From NCBI RefSeq assembly GCF_003415675.1, contig NZ_QFZK01000018.1, positions 1 to 64,000 of the forward strand: a stretch of 64,000 nt of DNA, given 5' to 3'. The notes under the pieces are model-generated. The model did no database searches and was not told where the DNA came from. It saw nothing but the letters and a program-made list of their open reading frames with translations. Of this stretch, positions 8,068 to 16,700 are shown piece by piece. The stretch comes from Rhodoferax lacus (lineage in GTDB: Bacteria > Pseudomonadota > Gammaproteobacteria > Burkholderiales > Burkholderiaceae_C). Both the position numbers and the translations under genes were made by a program. Position 1 is the first letter of the stretch. Every line of letters starts with the position of its first letter.

Positions 8068-8220
8068 GTGGTCTGGGCCGCGACCCAAGGGTAACCACCA
8101 ATCCACGAATTGCTATCTAAAGTGCCCTAATCTCAATTGGAAGATTATCGATGGTGTTCATATGATCCAGCATCTTTGACCACAGGCCAAAGAGCATCCC
8201 ACCACATACAGGAGACAAGA

Positions 8221-9297
8221 ATGAACGCACGCAGATACACCCTCAAGGCACTGGCCGCCGGTCTGGCACTCGGCTTCTCGCTCGCAGCCCCCGTGGCGCA
8301 GGCACAGGACAAGGGCACCGTCGGCGTGGCCATGCCCACCAAGACGTCTACCCGCTGGGTGAGCGATGGCAACAGCATGGTCGCAGCCCTGGCTGCCAAG
8401 GGCTACAAGACCGACCTGCAGTACGCAGACGATGACATCCCCAACCAGCTGGCCCAGATCGAGAACATGATCACCAAGGGTGTGAAGGTTCTGGTGATTG
8501 CCTCCATCGACGGCACCACCCTCTCCAACGCGCTGCAAAAAGCCGCCGACAAGGGCATCAAGGTCGTGGCCTATGACCGCCTGATCGTGGGCAGCAAGAA
8601 CGTGGACTACTACACCACCTTCGACAACTTCCAGGTCGGCGTGCTGCAAGCCCAGTCGCTGGAAAAAGCACTGGGCCTCAAAGAAGGCAAGGGCCCGTTC
8701 AACATCGAGCTGTTCGGTGGTTCGGCCGATGACAACAACGCCTTCTTCTTCTACGACGGCGCCATGTCCGTGCTGCAGCCCTACATCGACAAGGGCAAGC
8801 TGGTGGTGCAGAGCAAACAGGTCGGCATGAACAAGGTCTCGACCCTGCGCTGGGATGGCGCTGTGGCCCAGGCCCGCATGGACAACCTGCTGAGCGCCTT
8901 CTATGGCAACAAGCGCGTGGACGCGGTCCTGTCCCCCTACGACGGCCTGAGCATCGGCATTCTGTCCTCGCTGAAGGGCGTGGGCTACGGCTCGGCTTCG
9001 CAGCCTTACCCCTTTGTTTCCGGCCAGGATGCCGAAGTGCCTTCAGTGAAGTCCATCATCCGCAAGGAACAGTACTCCACCATCTTCAAGGACACGCGTG
9101 AGCTGGCCAAGGTTACGGCCAACCTGGTGGACGCAGTGCTCTCCGGCAAGGCGCCCGAGATCAACGATACCAAGACCTACAACAACAAGGTCAAGGTCGT
9201 GCCCTCTTACCTGCTCAAGCCGGTGCCTGTGGACCTCTCCAACTACAAGGCCGTGCTGGTTGGCAGCGGCTACATCAAGGAAGAGCAGCTGAAGTAA
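8221..9297 (+). CDS. chvE: ChvE-type periplasmic multiple-sugar-binding protein
   Basis: A 358-residue periplasmic binding protein with a clear Sec signal peptide (positively charged MNARRYTLK, hydrophobic core, cleavage after APVAQAQ near residue 31). The mature part starts [19 protein letters not shown], characteristic of the ChvE/xylose-type class, with IEGLF-like elements such as [15 protein letters not shown]. It delivers monosaccharides (family: galactose, arabinose, glucose, xylose) to the GguAB transporter encoded downstream. The start at 8221 has GGAGACAAG ahead of it. A strong hairpin follows the stop, so this gene is probably expressed above the transporter genes. In Agrobacterium ChvE also partners the VirA sensor; no such partner is seen here. 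Confidence 0.93.
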   Translation: MNARRYTLKALAAGLALGFSLAAPVAQAQDKGTVGVAMPTKTSTRWVSDGNSMVAALAAKGYKTDLQYADDDIPNQLAQIENMITKGVKVLVIASIDGTTLSNALQKAADKGIKVVAYDRLIVGSKNVDYYTTFDNFQVGVLQAQSLEKALGLKEGKGPFNIELFGGSADDNNAFFFYDGAMSVLQPYIDKGKLVVQSKQVGMNKVSTLRWDGAVAQARMDNLLSAFYGNKRVDAVLSPYDGLSIGILSSLKGVGYGSASQPYPFVSGQDAEVPSVKSIIRKEQYSTIFKDTRELAKVTANLVDAVLSGKAPEINDTKTYNNKVKVVPSYLLKPVPVDLSNYKAVLVGSGYIKEEQLK

Positions 9298-9318
9298 TTC
9301 GGTAGCGGGCTTTTCGTG

Positions 9319-9352
9319 AAAGGCCCTGTGCACCGCTGCACAGGGCCTTTTT
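9319..9352 (+). terminator. Intrinsic terminator/attenuator between chvE and gguA
   Basis: A 14 bp perfect stem (9319-9332 with 9337-9350) closes on a CCGC loop and runs into five T residues. It lies between the binding-protein gene and the ATPase gene of one transporter, where partial termination usually gives excess binding protein. Confidence 0.85.
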
Positions 9353-9382
9353 CATTCAACGCATACAGCAGGCAAGGCACAC

Positions 9383-10915
9383 ATGACAGACCCCATTCTT
9401 GAAATGCGTGGCATCAAAAAATCGTTCCACGGCGTGCGCGCTTTAAGCAACGTGAACCTGACGGTGCAGCCCGGCGAGATCCACGCCATCGTGGGCGAAA
9501 ACGGCGCTGGCAAGTCCACGCTGATGAAGGTGCTCTCGGGCGTCTACCCGCATGGCGACTTCGAAGGCCAGATCCGCTTCCAGGGCCAGGACTGCCACTT
9601 CAAGGGCATTGCCGACAGCGAGCACAAGGGCATCATCATCATCCACCAGGAGCTGGCACTCGTGCCGCTGCTCTCGATTGCCGAGAACATCTTTCTGGGC
9701 AACGAGCAGGCCACAGCCGGTGTGATCAACTGGACCACCTCGTTTGTGAAGACACAGGCGCTGCTGAAAAAAGTGGGCCTGAAGGAATCACCCAGCGCGC
9801 TCATCACCAACCTGGGTGTGGGCAAGCAGCAGCTGATTGAAATTGCCAAGGCCCTGTCCAAGGAAGTCAAGCTGCTGATCCTGGACGAGCCCACCGCCAG
9901 CCTGAACGAGACCGACAGCGACGCCCTCCTGGAGCTGCTGCTGGAATTGAAGCGCCAGGGCATCACCTGCATCCTGATCTCGCACAAGCTCAACGAGATT
10001 TCCAAGGTGGCCGACAGCATCACCGTGCTGCGCGATGGTGCCACTGTGGCCTCCTTGGATTGCCGTGCCGGCAAGATCAGCGAAGACACGGTGATCCGCC
10101 ACATGGTGGGCCGTGAGATGGCGGACCGGTATCCGAAGCGCACACCGAATATTGGCGACAAGGTCTTTGAAGTCAAAAATTGGAAGGTGCACCACGAGGT
10201 GCACCCGGAGCGCGTGGTCATCAAGAACGTGGACCTGCATGTGAACCGTGGCGAGATCGTCGGCATTGCCGGCCTCATGGGCGCAGGCCGCACCGAACTG
10301 GCCATGAGCATTTTTGGCAAGACCTATGGCAAGGGCATCAGCGGCGAGGTGTTCCTGCATGGCAAAAAGGTGGACACCAGCACCGTGCAAAAAGCCATTG
10401 CCAACCGCATTGCCTACGTCACCGAAGACCGCAAGGGCTACGGCCTGGTGCTGGACGAAACCATTGCCTGGAACACCACGCTGGCCAACCTGGCTGCCGT
10501 CTCCAGCCACAGCGTGATTGACGAGGGCCGCGAGTTCAAGGTGGCCGAGGACTACCGCAAAAAGCTCAACATCCGCTCCCCCGATGTGTTTGCCCGCACG
10601 GTGAACCTGTCGGGTGGCAACCAGCAAAAAGTGGTGTTGAGCAAATGGCTGTTCTCCGACCCCGAGGTGCTGATATTGGATGAGCCCACGCGCGGCATTG
10701 ACGTGGGCGCCAAGTACGAGATCTACACCATCATTGCGCAGCTGGCCGCCGAGGGCAAATGCGTGCTGATGATCTCCAGCGAGATGCCCGAACTGCTGGG
10801 CATGTGCGACCGCATCTGCGTACTCAACGAAGGCAAGTTTGTTGCCGAATTCACGGCCTCTGAGGCCACCCAGGAAAAAATCATGCGATCCATCGTGACA
10901 TCAGGAGTGAACTGA
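9383..10915 (+). CDS. gguA: Sugar ABC transporter ATP-binding protein, GguA/MmsA type
   Basis: A 510-residue protein with two tandem ABC ATPase domains, the ATP motor of the ChvE-dependent sugar importer at the inner membrane. Domain 1 has an intact Walker A (GENGAGKST, residues 38-46) and Walker B ([11 protein letters not shown]). Domain 2 has the reduced Walker A typical of the second half of carbohydrate CUT2 transporters ([10 protein letters not shown]), signature LSGGNQQK and Walker [13 protein letters not shown]. The ATG at 9383 follows GGCAAGG. The permease gene begins two bases after its stop, so the two are translated as a unit. Confidence 0.93.
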   Translation: MTDPILEMRGIKKSFHGVRALSNVNLTVQPGEIHAIVGENGAGKSTLMKVLSGVYPHGDFEGQIRFQGQDCHFKGIADSEHKGIIIIHQELALVPLLSIAENIFLGNEQATAGVINWTTSFVKTQALLKKVGLKESPSALITNLGVGKQQLIEIAKALSKEVKLLILDEPTASLNETDSDALLELLLELKRQGITCILISHKLNEISKVADSITVLRDGATVASLDCRAGKISEDTVIRHMVGREMADRYPKRTPNIGDKVFEVKNWKVHHEVHPERVVIKNVDLHVNRGEIVGIAGLMGAGRTELAMSIFGKTYGKGISGEVFLHGKKVDTSTVQKAIANRIAYVTEDRKGYGLVLDETIAWNTTLANLAAVSSHSVIDEGREFKVAEDYRKKLNIRSPDVFARTVNLSGGNQQKVVLSKWLFSDPEVLILDEPTRGIDVGAKYEIYTIIAQLAAEGKCVLMISSEMPELLGMCDRICVLNEGKFVAEFTASEATQEKIMRSIVTSGVN

Positions 10916-10917
10916 CC

Positions 10918-12123
10918 ATGGCAACCAACACCCTTGAAACCCAGGCCGCAGAGGCCGCTGCCAATGCCAACACGGGCGGCAGCTTTCTGAAAAACAACCT
11001 GCGCGAATATGGCCTGTTGATCTCCCTGGTGGTGATCATGGTCTTCTTCCAGGTGCAGACCAACGGCACACTGTTCCAGCCACTGAACCTTACCAACCTG
11101 ATCCTGCAAAACAGCTACATCATCGTCATGGCCCTGGGCATGCTTCTGGTGATTGTGGCCGGCCATATTGATCTGTCGGTGGGCTCGGTCAGCGGCTTTG
11201 TGGGGGCCTGTGCAGCGGTGCTGATGGTCAACCACGGCATGCACTTTGTGCCCGCCACCATCATCTGTCTGGTGCTGGGCGGCGTGATTGGCGCAGCCCA
11301 GGGCTACTGGGTGGCCTTCTACAAAATCCCGTCTTTTATTGTCACGCTGGCCGGCATGCTGGTGTTCAAGGGCCTGGCCCTGGCCGTGCTGGAGGGTTCG
11401 TCCGTGGGCCCCTTCCCCGAAGACTTCCAGCTGCTCAGCACCGGCTTCATCCCCGACCCCTTCCATGGTGAGGCCCTGCGCATCACCTCTCTGGTGGCGG
11501 GCATTCTGATGGCGCTGGTGCTGCTCATCACCAAGGTGCGCGGCCGCGCCGAGCGTGTGAAGCACGGCATGGAGAGCGAACCGGCCCTCCTGTTCATGGT
11601 GAAAAACCTGGTGTTCGCGAGCATGATTGCGGCCTTCAGCTACATGCTGGCCTCGTACAAGGGCCTGCCCAATGTGCTCATCGTCATGCTGCTGCTCATG
11701 CTGGTGTATGACTTTGTGACGTCCCGCACAACGTTGGGCCGGCGCATCTACGCGCTGGGCGGCAACGAGAAGGCCGCGCGTCTCTCGGGCATCAAGACCG
11801 AGCGCCTGACGTTCTACACCTTCATCAACATGGGCGTGCTCTCGGCCCTGGCCGGGCTGATTTTTGCGGCGCGCCTGAACACCGCCACCCCCAAGGCTGG
11901 CCTGGGCTTTGAGCTCGATGTGATTGCCGCCTGCTTTATCGGTGGCGCCTCTGCTTCGGGCGGCGTGGGCAAGGTGCTGGGCGCAGTCATTGGCGCCTTC
12001 ATCATGGGCGTGATGAACAACGGCATGTCCATCATGGGCATTGGCATTGACTACCAGCAGGTCATCAAGGGCCTGGTGCTGCTGGCCGCTGTGTGCGTGG
12101 ACGTCTACAACAAAAAGAAATAA
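10918..12123 (+). CDS. gguB: Sugar ABC transporter permease, GguB/MmsB type
   Basis: A 401-residue inner-membrane permease of the BPD_transp_2 (CUT2) family, with about ten hydrophobic segments. The conserved loop that contacts the ATPase reads YALGGNEKAARLSGIKTERL, and the N-terminal family motif IVAGHIDLSVGSVSGFVGA is intact. The N-terminus (MATNTLETQAAEAAANAN) is polar and cytoplasmic. It would work as a homodimer with GguA and ChvE to import monosaccharides. It lies directly between gguA and dgoK with tight spacing, so transport and the galactonate-branch enzymes appear to be co-transcribed. Confidence 0.93.
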   Translation: MATNTLETQAAEAAANANTGGSFLKNNLREYGLLISLVVIMVFFQVQTNGTLFQPLNLTNLILQNSYIIVMALGMLLVIVAGHIDLSVGSVSGFVGACAAVLMVNHGMHFVPATIICLVLGGVIGAAQGYWVAFYKIPSFIVTLAGMLVFKGLALAVLEGSSVGPFPEDFQLLSTGFIPDPFHGEALRITSLVAGILMALVLLITKVRGRAERVKHGMESEPALLFMVKNLVFASMIAAFSYMLASYKGLPNVLIVMLLLMLVYDFVTSRTTLGRRIYALGGNEKAARLSGIKTERLTFYTFINMGVLSALAGLIFAARLNTATPKAGLGFELDVIAACFIGGASASGGVGKVLGAVIGAFIMGVMNNGMSIMGIGIDYQQVIKGLVLLAAVCVDVYNKKK

Positions 12124-12131
12124 TCCACGGC

Positions 12132-13100
12132 ATGAATGAACGCAGCACCATGACGCAAACCGCTGAAGCACCTTTTATAGGCATCGACTGGGGCACCACG
12201 CACCGGCGTGTGTACGCACTCAACCCACAGGGCGTGTGCACGCAAACGTTTGCCGATGACGAAGGCGCGCTGGCCTGCAAGGGCCGCTTTGCAGAGGCTC
12301 TGGATTCCGCCCTGCAAAGCATGCAGGTGCAGCCCGCGCAGGTGCTGCTCTCAGGCATGGTGGGCAGTGCGCTGGGCTGGCAGGAAGTGCCCTATGTGGA
12401 TGGCAGCGTGGCGCTGGCCGATTTGCCGCGCCACCTGGTGCGCGTGCGCGAAGCCGCCGGTAGTGCAACGGGCCAGGCAACTGGCAATGCCGAGAAGCTG
12501 ATTGTTCCCGGCTACTGCGTGCGCAACGCCTGGGGCCAGCCCGATGTGATGCGTGGCGAAGAAACCCAGCTGCTGGGCGCCTGGGCGCTGGGCCACCACA
12601 GTGGCTGGTTTGTGCTGCCCGGAACGCACAGCAAATGGGTGGAGCTGCAGGCCGGGCGCATTGTGCAGTTGCGCACCTACATGACCGGCGAACTCTTTGA
12701 CATGCTGGGCCGGCAGGGCACGGTGGCCGCCGCGGCCGGCACGGCCGAGCAGGTGTGGGATGTGGCCGCGTTTGCACAGGGCGTGCAGTCGGCCGCCCAC
12801 AGCACGCTGAGCCACCAGCTCTTTGGCTGCCGCGCCCGGGTGGTCTGCGGGGATATGCCCGCCAGCAGCGCCAGGTCGTACCTCAGCGGTCTGTTGATTG
12901 GTGCCGAGCTGCACGACGTGCTGCGCAGCAGTGGCGATGCGCTGCGCTCCAGCCCCGTCCACTTTCTGGGCGCGTCCGAATTGGCGCGCCACTACCTGGC
13001 CGCCGCCCAGCCCTTGCAACTGCGCTTTGAGGTGCTGGATGCCCAGGCTGCCTACCTGGCGGCGTTGGCCTATATTCAAAGTGCCTGGAAGAAACCATGA
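12132..13100 (+). CDS. dgoK: 2-dehydro-3-deoxygalactonokinase
   Basis: A 322-residue sugar kinase of the DgoK family, phosphorylating 2-keto-3-deoxygalactonate to the 6-phosphate in the De Ley-Doudoroff pathway. The N-terminal phosphate motif FIGIDWGTTHRRVYAL, the LLSGMVGSALGWQEVPYV loop and the LPGTHSKWVELQ segment are family hallmarks. ATG 12132 is eight bases after the gguB stop; a second in-frame ATG at 12150 is possible. The last four bases overlap the start of dgoA (ATGA), indicating translational coupling. Its presence shows that the island handles a C6 sugar acid as well as pentonates. Confidence 0.92.
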   Translation: MNERSTMTQTAEAPFIGIDWGTTHRRVYALNPQGVCTQTFADDEGALACKGRFAEALDSALQSMQVQPAQVLLSGMVGSALGWQEVPYVDGSVALADLPRHLVRVREAAGSATGQATGNAEKLIVPGYCVRNAWGQPDVMRGEETQLLGAWALGHHSGWFVLPGTHSKWVELQAGRIVQLRTYMTGELFDMLGRQGTVAAAAGTAEQVWDVAAFAQGVQSAAHSTLSHQLFGCRARVVCGDMPASSARSYLSGLLIGAELHDVLRSSGDALRSSPVHFLGASELARHYLAAAQPLQLRFEVLDAQAAYLAALAYIQSAWKKP

Positions 13101-13729
13101 CTGCTGTTCACCCCTTGTTGACCCAAGCCCGGCGCATGCCGCTGGTTGCCATCTTGCGCGGGCTCGACCCTGCCAACGCCGAGGCGATCGGGGCCGCCCT
13201 GGTACAGAGCGGCTTTCGCGCGCTGGAGGTGCCGCTCAACCGGCCCGGCGCACTGGAGTGCATTGAAATTCTCGGCCGCACGCTGCCAGCCGATGTGCTG
13301 GTGGGCGGCGGCACCATGCTCACGCCTGAGCATGTGGACGCGGTGCACGCCGCCGGTGGGCGATTGATGGTGTCGCCCAACTGCGACGCGCGGGTGATTG
13401 CGCGCGCAGTGAGCTTGGGCATGCTGGCCGTGCCGGGTGTGGTCACGCCCACCGAGGCCTTTGCGGCACTGCAAGCCGGTGCGCATGCGCTCAAGCTGTT
13501 TCCCTGCGACATGGTGGGCGTGGGCGGGCTCAAGGCGCTCAAATCGGTACTGCCTGCGGGCACCGACCTGTGGCCTGTGGGCGGCATTGCACCCGACACC
13601 ATGGCACCCTGGATAGCCGCCGGCGCCACCGGCTTTGGTATCGGCAGCCAGCTCTACACACCGGGCAAGTCGGCCCGCGATGTGACCGACATGGCGGTGA
13701 AATACGTGCAGGCCTGGCAAGCGCTTTGA
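13097..13729 (+). CDS. dgoA: 2-dehydro-3-deoxy-6-phosphogalactonate aldolase
   Basis: A 210-residue class I aldolase of the KDPG/KDPGal family, splitting the DgoK product into pyruvate and D-glyceraldehyde-3-phosphate. The proposed catalytic pair is Glu44 (ALEVPLNRPGA) and the Schiff-base Lys133 (AHALKLFPCD). GGGTMLTPEHV and the C-terminal phosphate loop GIGSQLYTPGKS are also present. EVPLNRP rather than the EDD-type EITLRT favours the galactonate over the gluconate enzyme. It is the last gene of the transporter operon and converges on chpA with a 46 bp gap holding no obvious terminator. Confidence 0.92.
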   Translation: MTAVHPLLTQARRMPLVAILRGLDPANAEAIGAALVQSGFRALEVPLNRPGALECIEILGRTLPADVLVGGGTMLTPEHVDAVHAAGGRLMVSPNCDARVIARAVSLGMLAVPGVVTPTEAFAALQAGAHALKLFPCDMVGVGGLKALKSVLPAGTDLWPVGGIAPDTMAPWIAAGATGFGIGSQLYTPGKSARDVTDMAVKYVQAWQAL

Positions 13730-13775
13730 ACGCAGCCTGGCGGCCCGTGAGGCACCGCCCGGCTGTGCAGCGCCC

Positions 13776-16700
13776 CTACTCTTCCACCGCCTCTGCGCAG
13801 TACGAGCGGATCAGCGCCAGCAAGGCATCTTCCGAATAGGGCTTGCCCAGGTAGTGGTCCACACCGAGTTCGAGCGCATGGTCACGGTGCTTTTGGGCAA
13901 TGCGCGAGGTGATCATGATCACCGGCAGATCGCGCAGTTTGTCGTCGTTGCGGATGTTGCGCACCAGGTCAAAGCCGTCCATGCGCGGCATCTCGATATC
14001 GGACAGCACCACAGCCGGTTTCTCCTGTGCCAGCACCTCCAGCGCATGCAGGCCGTCGTTGGCCAGGGCCACGCGGAAGCCTTCGCGCTTGAGCAGGCGC
14101 TGCGTCACGCGGCGTACGGTGATGGAGTCATCCACCACCAGCACCAGCGGTGCCTGCGTTACGCCTGCCTCGGGCTTCACGGGCACAGTGCCTGCGGCGT
14201 CCGTGGAGGCCGCAAGGGCCGAGTGGCTCTCCATCAGGGCACGGGCCGAGGCGCCATACACCGTGGCCAAGGCCACCGGGTTGTAGATCAGCACCACCGC
14301 ACCCGAGGCCAGCACCGACATGCCGGCCAGGCCCGGCAGGCGCGCGAGTTGCGGCCCCAGGTTCTTGACCACGACTTCGCGGTTGCCCAGCACTTCGTCC
14401 ACGTGCAGGGCCAGGCGCTGGCCCGCGCTGCGCAGCACGGCCACCGGCAGCATGCGCGCGGCAGGCTCTGCGCTGCGGCCCGAGACCTGCAACAGGGCAC
14501 CACCCCAATAGAACGCAATGTCCTGCCCGGACAGCGCGTAGGCACCGCGCTGGTAGGCCGCCTGCACGTCTTCAAGCGGCGCACGCAAAATGGTTTCCAC
14601 CAGATTGGAGGGCACACCAAAGGTGAGCTCACCCATGCGCAGCATCACCACCTGGGTGACGGCTGTGGTCAGCGGCAGCACCAGACGGAAGGTGGTGCCC
14701 ACACCGGTTTTGGTTTGGGTATCCACCACGCCGCCCAGGGCGTTGAGTTCGGTCAGCACCACATCCATGCCGATGCCCCGGCCCGAGAGTTCGGTCACTT
14801 CGGTGGCCGTGGAAAAGCCCGGCTTGAACAGCAACTGGGCCGCGGCTGCGTCACTGAGTTCCGCGTCGGCCGCAATCAGATGGTTGGCAATGGCCCGGGC
14901 GCGAATCTTGTCCAGGTGCAGGCCGCCGCCATCGTCCTTGAAGGTCACCGACACGTCGTTGCTTTCCTGGTGCACGGTGATGGTGATGGCACCCACTGCG
15001 GGCTTGCCCGCTGCGGCACGCACGGCCGCACTTTCAATGCCGTGCGCCACGGCGTTGCGCAAAATATGTTCGAAGGCCGGCGTCATGCGGTCCAGCACGC
15101 CGCGGTCCATCTCGATGCTGCCGCCCACGATTTCGAGCTTGACCGCTTTTTCTGATTCCTTGGCGGACTGGCGCACCACGCCATAGAGCCGCTCGGCAAT
15201 GCCGTCGAACTCCACCATGCGGGTGCGCAGCAGGTCGCGCTGCAGTTCACGCGCCTGGCGGGCCTGGGCATTGAGGTCGTCTTCCGCGCCTTCCAGCGCG
15301 CGCTGCAGATTGCGCTGCACGGTGGCCACGTCGTTGACCGACTCGGCCATCATGCGGGTGAGCTCCTGCACGCGGGTAAAGCGGTCGAACTCCAGCGGGT
15401 CAAACGCCTGCGCATCTTCCTTGGTGTGCGCCATGCGCGACTGCATTTGCGATTCGGCCTGCACTTCCACGTCGCGCAATTGCTGGCGCAAGCGCTCCAG
15501 GTTGCCACCCAGATCGCCCAGGCCGCTGCGCATCTGCAGCACGCGGGCGTCCAGCCGGGAGCGGCTGATCATCACCTCACCCGCCTGGTTGACCAAGCGG
15601 TCCAGCAGCTGCGTGCGTACCCGCACGGACTGCCCGGAGGTGCCACGTGGTGCATGGCGCATGACCTGCTCCAGGCTGACCGGCGGGGCGTGGGCCACCG
15701 GCGCTTCGGCCGGGGCCACCAGTGCGTCAGCGGGAGTTGCTTCTGCTTCTTCGTCAGCTGTGTCGGCCGGGCTTGCCAAGGGCTGGCTGATGTCCTGGCG
15801 CGGCGCCAGATCCAGCGCATCGAGCGTGTTCTGCAGGGCGTCGAGCTGACCCAGCAGGGGCTCCAACTGCTCCGTCGTGAGGTCTTCAATACCAAGGGCC
15901 TCCACACCGGACTCCATGGTGTGTGACATCTCGCCCAGGCGCATGGCACCGGCCAGGCGGGCACTGCCCTTGAGGGTGTGCAGCACGCGCAGGGCTTCGG
16001 CCCGCGCGCCCAGGTTGTCCGGGCGTGCCACCCATTGGCGCAGGGCCGTGCCCAGGGCCGGCATCAGCTCCTGTGCTTCTTCCTGGAAGATGGGGAACAG
16101 GTCGGTATCCAGATGGTCTTCGGCTGCTGCGGGCTTGTCATGCGCTGCAGGAACGGCCAGTGCCTGAGGTACCTCGGTAACCAGCACGGGCGCCGCAAAC
16201 TCGGCGGCAATGATGTCTTTGAGGGCCTGCAGCAAGGCTGCGTCATGGGGCTTGAGGAAGCCAGCGGCGAACTGGTGCAGCAGGCGGCGAATTTCTTCGG
16301 CGGCGTCATTGAAGACCTGTGCATGCTGGGCCGTGCCCTGGTCGTGCAGCTTGACGTGCTCGAGTGCATGTTCCAGCGTGCGCGCCACCTCGGCCAGGGC
16401 GGTGAAGCCGACGGTGGCCGCTATGCCGCCCAGGGAGTGCGCCAGCGCGATGGTGGAGTCTGCAATCGGGTGATGAATCTCCATCGCCCATTCGCTGAGC
16501 TCCACCTGCAAGCGGCGCGACCATTCGTCCGCCTCATTGAGAAAGACGTTGTACAGGGGAATGCCCAGGCGCAAATCACCGATGACCTTGACCTGCTCTT
16601 CGGCACCGGTGTCGGGAACTGCGTCCAGCACTGGCTCGGGCACAGGCTCTGCTTCTGCTTCTGCTTCTGCTTCTGCTTCTGCTTCTGCTTCTGCTTCTGC

